This document shows, in pieces, positions 14,935 through 23,122 of a stretch of DNA of 64,000 nucleotides. The notes under the pieces were generated by a model. It did no database searches. It worked only from the letters and a program-made list of their open reading frames with translations, and was not told where the DNA came from. Every line of letters starts with the position of its first letter. The first letter of the stretch is position 1. Both the position numbers and the translations under genes were made by a program. Source of the DNA: Bacteroidales bacterium (GTDB lineage Bacteria > Bacteroidota > Bacteroidia > Bacteroidales > F082); assembly GCA_021647205.1 (NCBI GenBank), contig JAKIVD010000013.1, positions 1-64,000 of the forward strand, written 5' to 3'.

Positions 14935-16269
14935 TTACTCTTTAACGAGTGCTTCGTCGGTTGGCAGGCCATGTTGGAAGAAATTGACGGCATAATAAAT
15001 TATCCCGATGGTAAACAGGGTGGCAGCGCCAATCAAAATCCAAAAATGCACTTCGATGGCTTTCTGCGCATCCATAAACGACATGCCCACTTTTCTTTCG
15101 AGGTACACCTGGGCGACCCCGGCTGCGGCAAAGGCAGTCGTCATACCAATCATGCCGATGTTGGACAACCAGAAGGCGTAATGTGCAGCCGGCCTGTCGT
15201 AAAGCTTTCTGCCTGTCATCAATGGCATGGCGTAAGTAATTATGGCAATCACAATCATGGCATAAGCGCCCCAGAAAGCAAGGTGGCCATGCATGGCCGT
15301 AATCAGTGTGCCGTGTGTCCAGATATTTACCGAGGGGATGGTGTGAGCAATACCCAGCAAACCGGCCCCGGCAAAGGAAACAATTGCCGAACCCAGTGTC
15401 CAGTACAGGGCAATTTTATTGGGATGGTTTTTCTCGCCTTTGCGGTACATCGCCAGGGCAAACAAGGCCATGCCAAGGAATGCCAGTGGTTCCAGCGCCG
15501 AGAAAATTCCGCCGACCATCAGCCAATACTTTGGCGCGCCGATATAGTAGTAGTGGTGTCCGGTACCCAAAATTCCCGAAAGAAAAGTAAGGCCTACGAT
15601 AACGTACAGCCATTTTTCTATCAGTTCCCGGTCAACGCCGGTAAGCTTAATCAAGAGGAAGGCCAGAATACCGCCCATGATCAATTCCCAAACGCCCTCA
15701 ACCCACAGGTGGACAACCCACCAGCGGAAGAACGAATCGACAGACTGGTTGTCGAACCAAACCATGCCTGGAAGGTAAAGCAGGGCAGCAAAAAACAAAC
15801 CCATTGCCAAGACCATTGCTGTGGTTGTTTTTTCTTTTCCTTTGAACAGGGTTACTAAAATAATGCCGAGGAAAAGCAATACGTTAACTACCACGAGGTA
15901 GTCCAGCGGACGTGGGATTTCAAGGAATTTACGTCCTTCCCACCAGTTAAAATGAAAGCCGATAACGGCTGTTACCCCAACAGCAGCCAAACTCCAGAAT
16001 TGCAGTTTCGCCAGGGGAACCGAAACCAGCTCGCGCTGTGATTCTTCGGGTATGATGTAATAAGCGGCACCCATGAAACCACTGAGCAACCAGACCACCA
16101 GTAAATTTTTGTGGGTGGCTGTGGCCGTGTTAAAAGGAATAAAGTCGTGCAAGCCATCAAAACCGGCATGTGCAAAACCCATGATAAAACCATAAACTAT
16201 TTGTAGCAGCAAGAGTACTATGCTCAGGGCAAAGAACATATAGGCTACTTTCTGAGATTTATATTTCAT
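14935..16269 (-). CDS. norB: Nitric oxide reductase catalytic subunit (cNOR)
   Basis: Reduces 2 NO to N2O at a heme b3/non-heme iron centre in the inner membrane. 444 residues and about 12 helices, slightly shorter than the ~465-residue proteobacterial proteins. All metal ligands expected from Pseudomonas NorB are present with a constant offset of about 20: H187 and H238/H239 for FeB, glutamates E191 and E195, E260, H327 and H329 for the hemes, and H53 for low-spin heme b. It lacks the N-terminal extension of quinol-type qNOR and has a NorC partner, so it is the cytochrome c-dependent type. The operon order is C-B-Q-D-E-F. Confidence 0.96.
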   Translation of the reverse strand: MKYKSQKVAYMFFALSIVLLLLQIVYGFIMGFAHAGFDGLHDFIPFNTATATHKNLLVVWLLSGFMGAAYYIIPEESQRELVSVPLAKLQFWSLAAVGVTAVIGFHFNWWEGRKFLEIPRPLDYLVVVNVLLFLGIILVTLFKGKEKTTTAMVLAMGLFFAALLYLPGMVWFDNQSVDSFFRWWVVHLWVEGVWELIMGGILAFLLIKLTGVDRELIEKWLYVIVGLTFLSGILGTGHHYYYIGAPKYWLMVGGIFSALEPLAFLGMALFALAMYRKGEKNHPNKIALYWTLGSAIVSFAGAGLLGIAHTIPSVNIWTHGTLITAMHGHLAFWGAYAMIVIAIITYAMPLMTGRKLYDRPAAHYAFWLSNIGMIGMTTAFAAAGVAQVYLERKVGMSFMDAQKAIEVHFWILIGAATLFTIGIIYYAVNFFQHGLPTDEALVKE

Positions 16270-16304
16270 TTTATTGTGTCTTTTTGGTGAATAATATGTT
16301 TGGG

Positions 16305-16730
16305 TTATTTCTTGAGGTCGGGTTCCGGTGGAAAGCCATTAAGGTCAATTTCACCAATCCAGGTAAAGAATGCAATGAGATCACTGGCTTCTTTGTCGTT
16401 AAAACCGTAAGCAACCATTTTCCGTCCACTTAAGGTCCAGGGTTGTTTGGAGGTTAAAACGGCTTTGATAAAACCCGCGCCCCTGCGGTCGACGACCTTG
16501 GTGAGTTCCGGGGCGTAATAGGCGCCTTCGCCCAAGATGGTATGACAACCCATGCAGTTGTTTTCGTCAAACAATATTTTCCCGTCAATGACGGCTTGCG
16601 AAACTTTGTCAGCATGCGTCTGTCGTGGTATCCCGCTGGAAAGCGTATTGGCCGATAGCACCAGGAATACCAGGAAGAACACAACGGTTCCCCCGAGAAA
16701 AAACAATCTGGCCTGATTTTTTGATAACAT
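16305..16730 (-). CDS. norC: Nitric oxide reductase cytochrome c subunit
   Basis: 141 residues: one N-terminal membrane anchor (about 8-27) and a periplasmic monoheme cytochrome c domain. The heme site CMGCH is at 59-63, followed by TILGEGAYYAPELTKV, a NorC signature. The distal Met is M105 in GRKMVAYGF. It passes electrons to NorB, encoded 35 bases downstream, and is the first gene of the nor operon. No canonical TAnnTTTG box was found in the 250 bases upstream, so an activator-dependent promoter is possible. Confidence 0.95.
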   Translation of the reverse strand: MLSKNQARLFFLGGTVVFFLVFLVLSANTLSSGIPRQTHADKVSQAVIDGKILFDENNCMGCHTILGEGAYYAPELTKVVDRRGAGFIKAVLTSKQPWTLSGRKMVAYGFNDKEASDLIAFFTWIGEIDLNGFPPEPDLKK

Positions 16731-16884
16731 AATATTAGAATTTAGTGAATAAGATAATTGAATAATTGCTGATACAAACGGCTGTAAAAATAAGAAGAAT
16801 TAAAAGCCAAAAGGCAATTGTGAATATCATTTTTATAATTTAAGTTCTTAATTTCTGAAATATGTATTTTTCAATGATTTACTC

Positions 16885-16916
16885 AGGCAGACTTTTCCCC
16901 AGGCTTTTATCTGCCT
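16885..16916. repeat. Inverted repeat between norC and smpB
   Basis: AGGCAGA (16885-16891) and TCTGCCT (16910-16916) are 18 bases apart in the divergent norC-smpB interval. It lies about 155-185 bases from norC and is too far for a simple operator. Role unknown. Confidence 0.3.
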
Positions 16917-16936
16917 TAGAATAGAATGGCAATTTC

Positions 16937-16966
16937 TTTTGAGGCTTTTAGTTTTGCGTACCTTTG
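16937..16966 (+). promoter_or_regulatory. smpB promoter (-33 TTTTG and -7 TACCTTTG)
   Basis: TACCTTTG at 16959-16966 is a perfect TAnnTTTG match, with TTTTG at 16937-16941 upstream. Transcription would start near 16972, 12 bases before the ATG at 16984. This rules out the longer frame starting at 16939. Confidence 0.65.
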
Positions 16967-16983
16967 CCCCGGCAAAAAAACAG

Positions 16984-17433
16984 ATGGATACAAGAATTCG
17001 CATAAAAAATAAAAGGGTCTCCTGGGAGTATTTCGTTCTTGAGAAGCTGGTGGCAGGCATTGTGTTGACGGGCACCGAGATAAAATCCATCCGTTCGGGA
17101 AAAGCCAACCTGAGTGATTCGTTTTGTGTTTTTGAAGAAGGGGAGTTGTTTGTCAGAAACATGCACATTGCCGAATACACTTATGGAACTTACAACAACC
17201 ACGAAGCCAAGCGCGACCGCAAATTACTGCTTACTGCCAGGGAGTTGAAAAAACTCAACATGAAAGTGCGTGAAAAAGGCATGTCGGTGGTACCGCTTAC
17301 TTTGTTCATTAACGACCGGGGGCTGGCAAAGCTGGAAATTGCCCTGGTGAAAGGCAAGCATTTTTACGACAAGCGCGAAAGCCTGAAAGAAAAAGACCAC
17401 AAGCGTGAGATAGACCGGCATTTGAAAAGGTGA
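16984..17433 (+). CDS. smpB: SsrA-binding protein
   Basis: Binds tmRNA and brings it to stalled ribosomes for trans-translation. From the ATG at 16984 the protein has 149 residues, the usual length. Characteristic blocks are [35 protein letters not shown] near 20-40, [20 protein letters not shown] and [20 protein letters not shown] near the C-terminus, which forms the helix that enters the mRNA channel. The promoter box lies within the longer upstream frame, which fixes the start. It is a single-gene unit and the ssrA RNA gene was not seen in the window. Confidence 0.96.
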   Translation: MDTRIRIKNKRVSWEYFVLEKLVAGIVLTGTEIKSIRSGKANLSDSFCVFEEGELFVRNMHIAEYTYGTYNNHEAKRDRKLLLTARELKKLNMKVREKGMSVVPLTLFINDRGLAKLEIALVKGKHFYDKRESLKEKDHKREIDRHLKR

Positions 17434-17563
17434 TGTAAACTTCCAGGATCCGAAAGTGCTGAAAACATTGAGTTCAGCAGTATTTCTGTGAAGTGATTTA
17501 GACCGGGCTCTACCGGGTGAGGGTATCGGAAAGTGTAACTATTCTACAACCGGCATGCCTTCA

Positions 17564-17589
17564 GTTGATGATTTTAATCAACATTTTTT
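17564..17589 (+). terminator. Terminator after smpB
   Basis: GTTGAT (17564-17569) pairs with ATCAAC (17577-17582) around 7 bases, then six T (17584-17589). It ends just before the stop of the convergent HD-domain gene. Confidence 0.6.
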
Positions 17590-17591
17590 AT

Positions 17592-18251
17592 TCAACGTTC
17601 CCCTTCCCATTCCCCGAGAAACTGTTCCAGGTAGGTTTCCATAAAACGGTGGCGCTGTTCCGCCAGCTTTTTCCCCGTAACGGTTTTCATCTTAACTTTT
17701 AACAAGAAAAGTTTTTCATAGAAATGATTGACCGTTGGCGCTTTGCTGCTTTTGTAGGCTTCTTTGCTCTTGAATTTTTGCGGTGGGATATCAGGGTCGT
17801 ACAGCGCAAACCCTTTGTGCCCGCCATAATTAAAAGTGCGGGCAATGCCGATGGCGCCCAGGGCATCAAGCCGGTCTGCATCGCCAACCACGTCCAGTTC
17901 TTTTGAAGCAAAGACACTTTTTTCAAAGCTGTTTTTAAAAGAAATGTTTTTAATAATGTCAACAACCTTTGTAATCACTTCTTTCTTCACCCCAAGCCCT
18001 TCTAAAAATTGCTGCGCCATTTCCGGTCCGATTTCTTCGTCCCCGTCATAAAACTTTGCATCGGCGATGTCGTGCAACAGGGCAGCCAATTGAACGGTAA
18101 ATGGCTCGGCCTTTTCTTCTTCCGCAAGGCGGATGGATGTTTTCCATACACGGTACGCATGCCACCAGTCGTGTCCGCCCTCTGCACCGTCCAATGATTT
18201 CCTGACGAAATCCATTGCGCTTTTAACGATCTTGTTTTCTTTTTCTGTCAT
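17592..18251 (-). CDS. HD-domain phosphohydrolase (YedJ-like)
   Basis: 219 residues. Metal-binding HD motif residues are visible: H27 and H31 in GGHDWWHAYRV, H60-D61 in LLHDIAD, and a later Asp in GDADRLDALG near 130. Proteins of this YedJ/YpgQ group hydrolyse nucleoside phosphates in the cytoplasm; the exact substrate is not known. The start overlaps the stop of the upstream SGNH gene by 4 bases (ATGA), so the two are translationally coupled, though no functional link is apparent. Confidence 0.85.
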   Translation of the reverse strand: MTEKENKIVKSAMDFVRKSLDGAEGGHDWWHAYRVWKTSIRLAEEEKAEPFTVQLAALLHDIADAKFYDGDEEIGPEMAQQFLEGLGVKKEVITKVVDIIKNISFKNSFEKSVFASKELDVVGDADRLDALGAIGIARTFNYGGHKGFALYDPDIPPQKFKSKEAYKSSKAPTVNHFYEKLFLLKVKMKTVTGKKLAEQRHRFMETYLEQFLGEWEGER

Positions 18252-19387
18252 TTTTCAGCTTGGTTTGAAATCAATGAATTGTCCTGCTTTCCCTTCTTTT
18301 TCTGCAATGATTTCAACAAACGTATTGCTTCCCTGGCATAGGCCATGTGGGCAGCTGGTTGCGGATGTTTGCCCTTGTACTCGGTTTTGGGAATATGATA
18401 GTTTTTAATTGCCTGGGCACCATTTACAAAAGCAATGTCCTGGTGATTGCTGAGGGCTTTTGTAAGGGCTTCACCCGGGTGTTCCTGCTCCTTAACCGGC
18501 ATGTACAAAACGATTAGCTTGCTGTTAAAAGGTGCAAATACTTTCTCAATTTCTGAAAAATAAAAATTATACAAAGCATAATCGGACAGCGTGTTCTCAA
18601 TATGCCCTCCTTTCATCTTTTGTAGCAATTGGTTGTTTTTCAGGTAAACGAAGGCGAAACGGGGTATGGCGAAAAATATCTTGAAGAACTTGCCGAAGTT
18701 CATTTCGGCCCCTTCTTTCCTGTACATTGTTGCCAGCTCAAAAAAGAGCTTTGAACTTGAAGGATACTGTATGCTGAGCTTGCTGCCGTCATGGTCAAGA
18801 TAAGCTGCCGTTAGCGGGATGTTTTTCGAGGCAATGGGCGGGAAGGGGGTTTTGGACCGTGCCGGCAGGCCGTTCCAGCAACCGAGGATAACGTATTTTG
18901 GTTGTAGTTTGTTGAGTATCCCATCGTCTCTCAGGTTTTGGGCCTTTACCAAGGCATGGATGTATGAAAAAGAACACACACCGTAATTATAGGCTGGCAG
19001 GTGCAGGCTGTCTGCTATTAATTGCGTAAAAGTTTGCCCGGCATTTACTTCGTCGCCATAAGTCAAAGAACAACCGAGCGACAAAATACCGCCCGGGCTG
19101 AAAGCGGAAGCATCCTGTGTTTCCCCAATCCTGTAGCCAAGCCGGTGACTTTTTACGTAGAAACTGTGATCGCTGACAGGCCCCGAAATACCGGGGGCAA
19201 AATCAAAACCGATCTTCGGCTCAAAAACATAGGCACCCACCGGCCAGCGCCCCGGCTTTTTTACCAACTCGCTTAATTGGTTGTGTACCTGGAAAGTGAC
19301 GTAGCTGTTAAAAGCAGCAAATATCAACACAATGACGCCAAGCATGTAAATCCAATAATACAGCTTCTTTTTATTCAGGGTTTTCAT
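18248..19387 (-). CDS. SGNH-like hydrolase with N-terminal membrane anchor
   Basis: 379 residues. A single membrane helix at about 10-28 precedes an extracytoplasmic domain. The nucleophile region reads SLGCSLTYGDEV (about 105-116), i.e. GCS instead of the classical GDS, as seen in one branch of SGNH/GDSL enzymes. A block ILGCWNGLP could supply the Asn, and KHPQPAAHMAYARE near 345-358 could carry the catalytic His. It may deacylate or modify envelope glycans or lipids; the substrate is unknown. Coupled to the HD-domain gene by a 4-base overlap. Confidence 0.75.
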   Translation of the reverse strand: MKTLNKKKLYYWIYMLGVIVLIFAAFNSYVTFQVHNQLSELVKKPGRWPVGAYVFEPKIGFDFAPGISGPVSDHSFYVKSHRLGYRIGETQDASAFSPGGILSLGCSLTYGDEVNAGQTFTQLIADSLHLPAYNYGVCSFSYIHALVKAQNLRDDGILNKLQPKYVILGCWNGLPARSKTPFPPIASKNIPLTAAYLDHDGSKLSIQYPSSSKLFFELATMYRKEGAEMNFGKFFKIFFAIPRFAFVYLKNNQLLQKMKGGHIENTLSDYALYNFYFSEIEKVFAPFNSKLIVLYMPVKEQEHPGEALTKALSNHQDIAFVNGAQAIKNYHIPKTEYKGKHPQPAAHMAYAREAIRLLKSLQKKKGKQDNSLISNQAEK

Positions 19388-19599
19388 GCAGATAATTTAC
19401 TTTGGTGAAGGGGATGTGTTTTCCCAGCCTTATGTTTATCACAGCTAATGCCAAAATAGAAAGCAAAATTAAACCATCTTCCTTCCGGCATGCAAAAATC
19501 AATAAAATTCCCGAACACCGTCGATGGCATTTCAGTTTTCTTATTTAGAATCGGATAAAATAAATTTGAGAATTGTTAGCTATTGCAAGACCGAATTGA

Positions 19600-19607
19600 T
19601 ATTTTTG
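19600..19607 (+). promoter_or_regulatory. -7 promoter box for lpdA
   Basis: TATTTTTG matches TAnnTTTG and lies 29 bases before the ATG at 19637. It falls inside the longer frame that starts at 19583, supporting the later start. Confidence 0.55.
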
Positions 19608-19636
19608 CAATTCAAACGAATCAAAATCAGAACAAA

Positions 19637-21028
19637 ATGAAATACGATATTTTAGTGCTGGGCAGTGGCCCCGGTGGTTATGTTGCTGCCATCCGTGCAT
19701 CGCAATTGGGAAAAAAAGTTGCTGTTGTCGAAAAAGGGGAAATCGGTGGAATTTGTCTGAACTGGGGATGCATCCCCACCAAGGCACTGCTCAAGAGTGC
19801 CCAGGTTTTTAACTATGCCAGCCACGCAGCCGATTACGGTGTAAAAGTGGGAGGGAAGGTGAGTGCCGACCTCAAGGAAATGGTGAAACGCAGCCGTGGC
19901 GTTGCCGATGGCATGAGCAAAGGTGTGCAATTTCTTTTTAAGAAGAACAAGATTGATTTGATTGCCGGTTTCGGGAAACTAAAAGCCGGAAAGAAAATTG
20001 AAGTAACCGACGATAAAGGGAAAACCACCGACTACAGTGCCGACCAGATTATCATCGCCACGGGCGCACGCTCGCGCGAATTGCCGAACCTGCCGCAGGA
20101 CGGCAAAAAGATTATCGGTTACCGGGAAGCCCTGGTACTGGACAAAATGCCCAAAAGCATGGTGGTGGTGGGCTCCGGTGCCATTGGTTCCGAATTTGCC
20201 TATTTCTTCAACAGCATCGGCGTGGAGGTAACGCTGGTTGAATTCCTGCCCAATGTGGTTCCTTTGGAAGACGAAGAAGTCTCGAAAGCCCTGGCCCGTT
20301 CGTTCAAAAAAGCCAAAATGAAAGTGATGCTCGATTCGAGTGTCGAGAAAGTGGACACCTCCGGCACAGGCTGCAAAGTAACAATCAAAACCAAAAAAGG
20401 GGAAGTTGTGCTTGATACCGATATCGTACTCTCAGCCGTTGGTATTGCCACCAACCTCGAAGGCATCGGCCTGGAAGAGGTCGGTATTAAAACCGACAAA
20501 GGCAAAGTGCTTGTGGATGATTTTTATCAGACGAATGTGGATGGTTATTATGCCATTGGCGATATTGTCCACGGCCCTGCACTGGCGCATGTTGCTTCGC
20601 ACGAAGGCATTAGCTGTGTCGAGAAGATTGCCGGAATGGATGTCGAGCCCATCGACTACGGCAACATCCCGGCCTGTACCTACACCAGCCCCGAAGTGGC
20701 TTCGGTTGGCCTCACCGAGAAGGCAGCCAAAGCAGCCGGTTACGAAATCAAGGTAGGGAAATTTCCCTTTACCGCTTCCGGGAAAGCCAGCGCCGCCGGG
20801 AAGAAAGATGGTTTTGTCAAAGTGATTTTCGATGCCAAATACGGCGAATGGCTGGGTTGCCATATGATAGGTGAGAATGTGACCGAAATGATTGCCGAAG
20901 CCGTTGTGGCCCGCAAACTGGAAACCACCGGCCACGAAATCCTGAAAGCCGTCCACCCGCACCCCACCATGAGTGAAGCCATTATGGAAGCCACCGCCGC
21001 CGCTTATGGGGAGGTGATACATTTGTAG
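19637..21028 (+). CDS. lpdA: Dihydrolipoyl dehydrogenase
   Basis: FAD-dependent E3 component of 2-oxoacid dehydrogenases and the glycine cleavage system: it reoxidises dihydrolipoyl groups with NAD+. 463 residues from the chosen start. FAD motif GSGPGGYVAA at 9-18, redox disulfide in CLNWGC (C40 and C45), NAD motif VVGSGAIGSEFAYFF near 175, and the C-terminal HPHPTMSE containing the active-site His. It is a single gene here; the 2-oxoacid dehydrogenase subunits are not adjacent. Lipoate for its partners may come through the LplA encoded at 49-50 kb. Confidence 0.96.
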   Translation: MKYDILVLGSGPGGYVAAIRASQLGKKVAVVEKGEIGGICLNWGCIPTKALLKSAQVFNYASHAADYGVKVGGKVSADLKEMVKRSRGVADGMSKGVQFLFKKNKIDLIAGFGKLKAGKKIEVTDDKGKTTDYSADQIIIATGARSRELPNLPQDGKKIIGYREALVLDKMPKSMVVVGSGAIGSEFAYFFNSIGVEVTLVEFLPNVVPLEDEEVSKALARSFKKAKMKVMLDSSVEKVDTSGTGCKVTIKTKKGEVVLDTDIVLSAVGIATNLEGIGLEEVGIKTDKGKVLVDDFYQTNVDGYYAIGDIVHGPALAHVASHEGISCVEKIAGMDVEPIDYGNIPACTYTSPEVASVGLTEKAAKAAGYEIKVGKFPFTASGKASAAGKKDGFVKVIFDAKYGEWLGCHMIGENVTEMIAEAVVARKLETTGHEILKAVHPHPTMSEAIMEATAAAYGEVIHL

Positions 21029-21081
21029 TATTATAATCTCCCTGGTTTTTTTGTATTTTTGTTTGACAAAAGCATTTACAG

Positions 21082-21834
21082 ATGTATGTAAGTTTTATTA
21101 CTGATGCCCATTTTAAGGCCTGTGTACGTTATGTGCTGTCATCTTATTCCAATGCAGTAAATCTTCGTGATTCAATTTCAAAATCAATAGACAAGGGGGA
21201 TATTTTCAAAAGCGATCTGTTTTCAAATGTCGTTGACCCATTTAAAATGACTTTTGACATCCAAAAGATTGGCCTCAAAGAATGGGTCAACAAAGAGGTT
21301 CTACGGCAGTTGGACAAATCTGTTGAACAAAAAATGGGCGAGTTTCACCAACGCTTGCTGGGTGGTATTGATGGTTGGGTTGACCTTGGCATTGGTCACG
21401 AAGTTGACCTTATGAAGGAAGATAAAACAGTTTACCTTGAAATAAAGAACAAATACAACACTTGCAGCAGTGATGCCTTAAAGGGAGTTCGGGGAAAATT
21501 AGAGGAAATTACAAAGGAAAACCATCAGGCTGTGGGTTATTGGGCATATATAATTTCAAATACTGTTCAAAAATCAGGTGTTGAAGTGTGGGTTAAAAGG
21601 GGTTTTAACCAGATTGATGCCATTCGTAAAATTTGGGGGGAAGAGGTTTATTCACTTGTAACCGGTCAAGAAAAAGCTTTGGAACAGGTTTACAATATCT
21701 TACCAACTGTGATTAGAGATGTGGTGAAAGAAGATGAAATAGAAGACTTATCATTTATTATAAATCAGATTGCACTTTTAATTGAACCTTTTCTGGATGA
21801 AATAAAGGAAAGGATTTACCGGGAAGTTTTTTAA
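21082..21834 (+). CDS. Eco47II-family type II restriction endonuclease
   Basis: 250 residues resembling the RE_Eco47II family (GGNCC-type cutters). Recognisable blocks are VVDPFKMTFDIQ near 50-61, then HEVDLMKEDKTVYLEIKNKYNT at about 112-133. The latter is a PD-(D/E)xK-like core with D and E-x-K, followed by a GYWAYII strand. The gene converges with the cytosine methylase gene; their stop codons share a TTAA at 21831-21834. The cassette is more AT-rich than flanking genes, consistent with transfer. The exact recognition site cannot be read from sequence, though the Eco47II/Sau96I relationship suggests GGNCC. Confidence 0.8.
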   Translation: MYVSFITDAHFKACVRYVLSSYSNAVNLRDSISKSIDKGDIFKSDLFSNVVDPFKMTFDIQKIGLKEWVNKEVLRQLDKSVEQKMGEFHQRLLGGIDGWVDLGIGHEVDLMKEDKTVYLEIKNKYNTCSSDALKGVRGKLEEITKENHQAVGYWAYIISNTVQKSGVEVWVKRGFNQIDAIRKIWGEEVYSLVTGQEKALEQVYNILPTVIRDVVKEDEIEDLSFIINQIALLIEPFLDEIKERIYREVF

Positions 21835-23060
21835 ACTGTTTTATCAATCCCATTTAAAAATTTAATTAAAGCATATCCAATTTCTTTTGCCAGGTTTACC
21901 GGAACAGCATTTCCAATCTGTTTATATTGTTGAGATACCGAGCCCATAAACTGCCAGTCATCCGGGAACGTTTGGATGCGGGCATATTCCCTTACTGTAA
22001 AAGGCCGTGTTTCTTCCGGATGGCATCTTTCGGTTTGCTTTTGGGCCGGGCTGCATGTTAGGGTAAGGCTTGGCTCGTACCAACTCATTCTTCGTGCCAT
22101 GCCTGTTTTCCCCCCACCTAAAAAAAAGCTTTTTCCCATATATTCTTTCTGGACATCAATAGGTAAATCACGCCAATAACCGCCTTGTGGAACAAGCTCA
22201 AGAACCTGTTTTTTATGCTCGGGATAACCTGAACCGTCTGATTTTGGAACGTCCGTATCAAAAAGCTCTCCCTTTTTAAGGGCATCCCTCAAATTATAGA
22301 TTTTTCTGTAAGGCTTTGGGAATTCAAAGAATGAAGCATCCAGGTCTTTCCGTATTCCAATCAACAATACCCTTTCCCGCTTTTGGGGAACATTATAAAA
22401 GATGGCCTTTAGTAACTTTGGGGGCAAGGGTGTGTAGCCGATTTCATCAAGAATAGAAACCATACCTTTAATAGTTCGTCCCTCATCGTGACTGAGAAGG
22501 CCACGGACATTTTCACCAACGCAGATAAGCGGCCTTGTTTCATTTACTACCCTTGCAAACTCGTAAAACAACGTTCCCCTGGCGTCTTCCATGCCCAGTT
22601 TTTTACCTGCATAACTAAAAGCCTGGCAAGGAAAACCACCTGTAACAATATCAACTTTACCTTTGTATTCTTTAAAGGAAACATTTTTGATATCACTTTC
22701 AATGACATTCCAATTAGGCCTGTTGGATTTAAGTGTGGCACATGCCCAGTGGTCTATTTCGTTGAGCGCTAAACAATGAATGCCAGCTTTCTCAAGCCCA
22801 AGCCCAAGGCCGCCCGCACCGGCAAAAAGTTCAATAGCTGTATAATTCGTTTTCGGTTTAACAAAGTTGTCCTTTTCCTCACTATTGAACAGGAAGTCCA
22901 GTTCGTCGAAGATTCTTAATTGTTCTTTACGGTAAATCCGGTATTGACTCATCGGCTCACGGACTGCCGGCAATTTCCCATTTCTGTCCCATCTTCTTAG
23001 CGTCTCTTTGCTAACCGACAATAAATCTGCGACTTCGGATAATGAGTAATATTCTTTCAT
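21831..23060 (-). CDS. DNA (cytosine-5) methyltransferase with N-terminal HTH
   Basis: 409 residues. Residues 1-50 are a MerR/excisionase-like helix-turn-helix (YSLSEVADLLSVSKETLRRWDRNGKLP). The methylase follows: motif I AIELFAGAGGLGLGLE at about 75-90, catalytic PCQ with C145 (GGFPCQAFSYAG), ENV at 183-185, QKRERVLLIGI (motif VIII) and QIGNAVPVNLAKEIG (motif X). It protects DNA against the convergent Eco47II-like nuclease. The fused HTH suggests it represses its own promoter, and an inverted repeat lies directly upstream at 23062-23092. The fold of the HTH is inferred from sequence pattern only. Confidence 0.93.
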   Translation of the reverse strand: MKEYYSLSEVADLLSVSKETLRRWDRNGKLPAVREPMSQYRIYRKEQLRIFDELDFLFNSEEKDNFVKPKTNYTAIELFAGAGGLGLGLEKAGIHCLALNEIDHWACATLKSNRPNWNVIESDIKNVSFKEYKGKVDIVTGGFPCQAFSYAGKKLGMEDARGTLFYEFARVVNETRPLICVGENVRGLLSHDEGRTIKGMVSILDEIGYTPLPPKLLKAIFYNVPQKRERVLLIGIRKDLDASFFEFPKPYRKIYNLRDALKKGELFDTDVPKSDGSGYPEHKKQVLELVPQGGYWRDLPIDVQKEYMGKSFFLGGGKTGMARRMSWYEPSLTLTCSPAQKQTERCHPEETRPFTVREYARIQTFPDDWQFMGSVSQQYKQIGNAVPVNLAKEIGYALIKFLNGIDKTV

Positions 23061-23061
23061 A

Positions 23062-23092
23062 TAACCATCTTATACAAGATTAAACATGGTTA
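23062..23092. promoter_or_regulatory. Nested inverted repeat, candidate operator of the methylase
   Basis: TAACCAT (23062-23068) and ATGGTTA (23086-23092) form a perfect 7-bp inverted repeat. Inside it ATCTT (23067-23071) and AAGAT (23076-23080) form a second. The element lies between the -7 box of the methylase (23093-23100) and its ATG at 23060, the position expected for a repressor site. The HTH-fused methylase is the obvious candidate ligand. Confidence 0.6.
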
Positions 23093-23100
23093 CAAAAATA
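23093..23100 (-). promoter_or_regulatory. -7 promoter box of the methylase gene
   Basis: TATTTTTG on the minus strand matches TAnnTTTG and would start transcription near 23086, inside the inverted repeat. Confidence 0.55.
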
Positions 23101-23122
23101 ATTGTTTTATTGGAATAAATAA

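Noticed and set aside
14971-15858. A 295-codon open frame on the plus strand
   Set aside because: It is the reverse complement of norB, a fully supported gene, and its product has no recognisable domain.
16731-16860. Crp/Fnr (DNR)-type operator upstream of norC
   Set aside because: No TTGAT-N4-ATCAA-like palindrome could be found; short matches such as TTGAATAATT are not convincing in AT-rich DNA.
17434-17465. Further copy of the palindromic element after smpB
   Set aside because: Only CTTCCAGG and a GCTG core match, and the orientation is opposite to the rule seen at other genes, so the resemblance is too weak to count.
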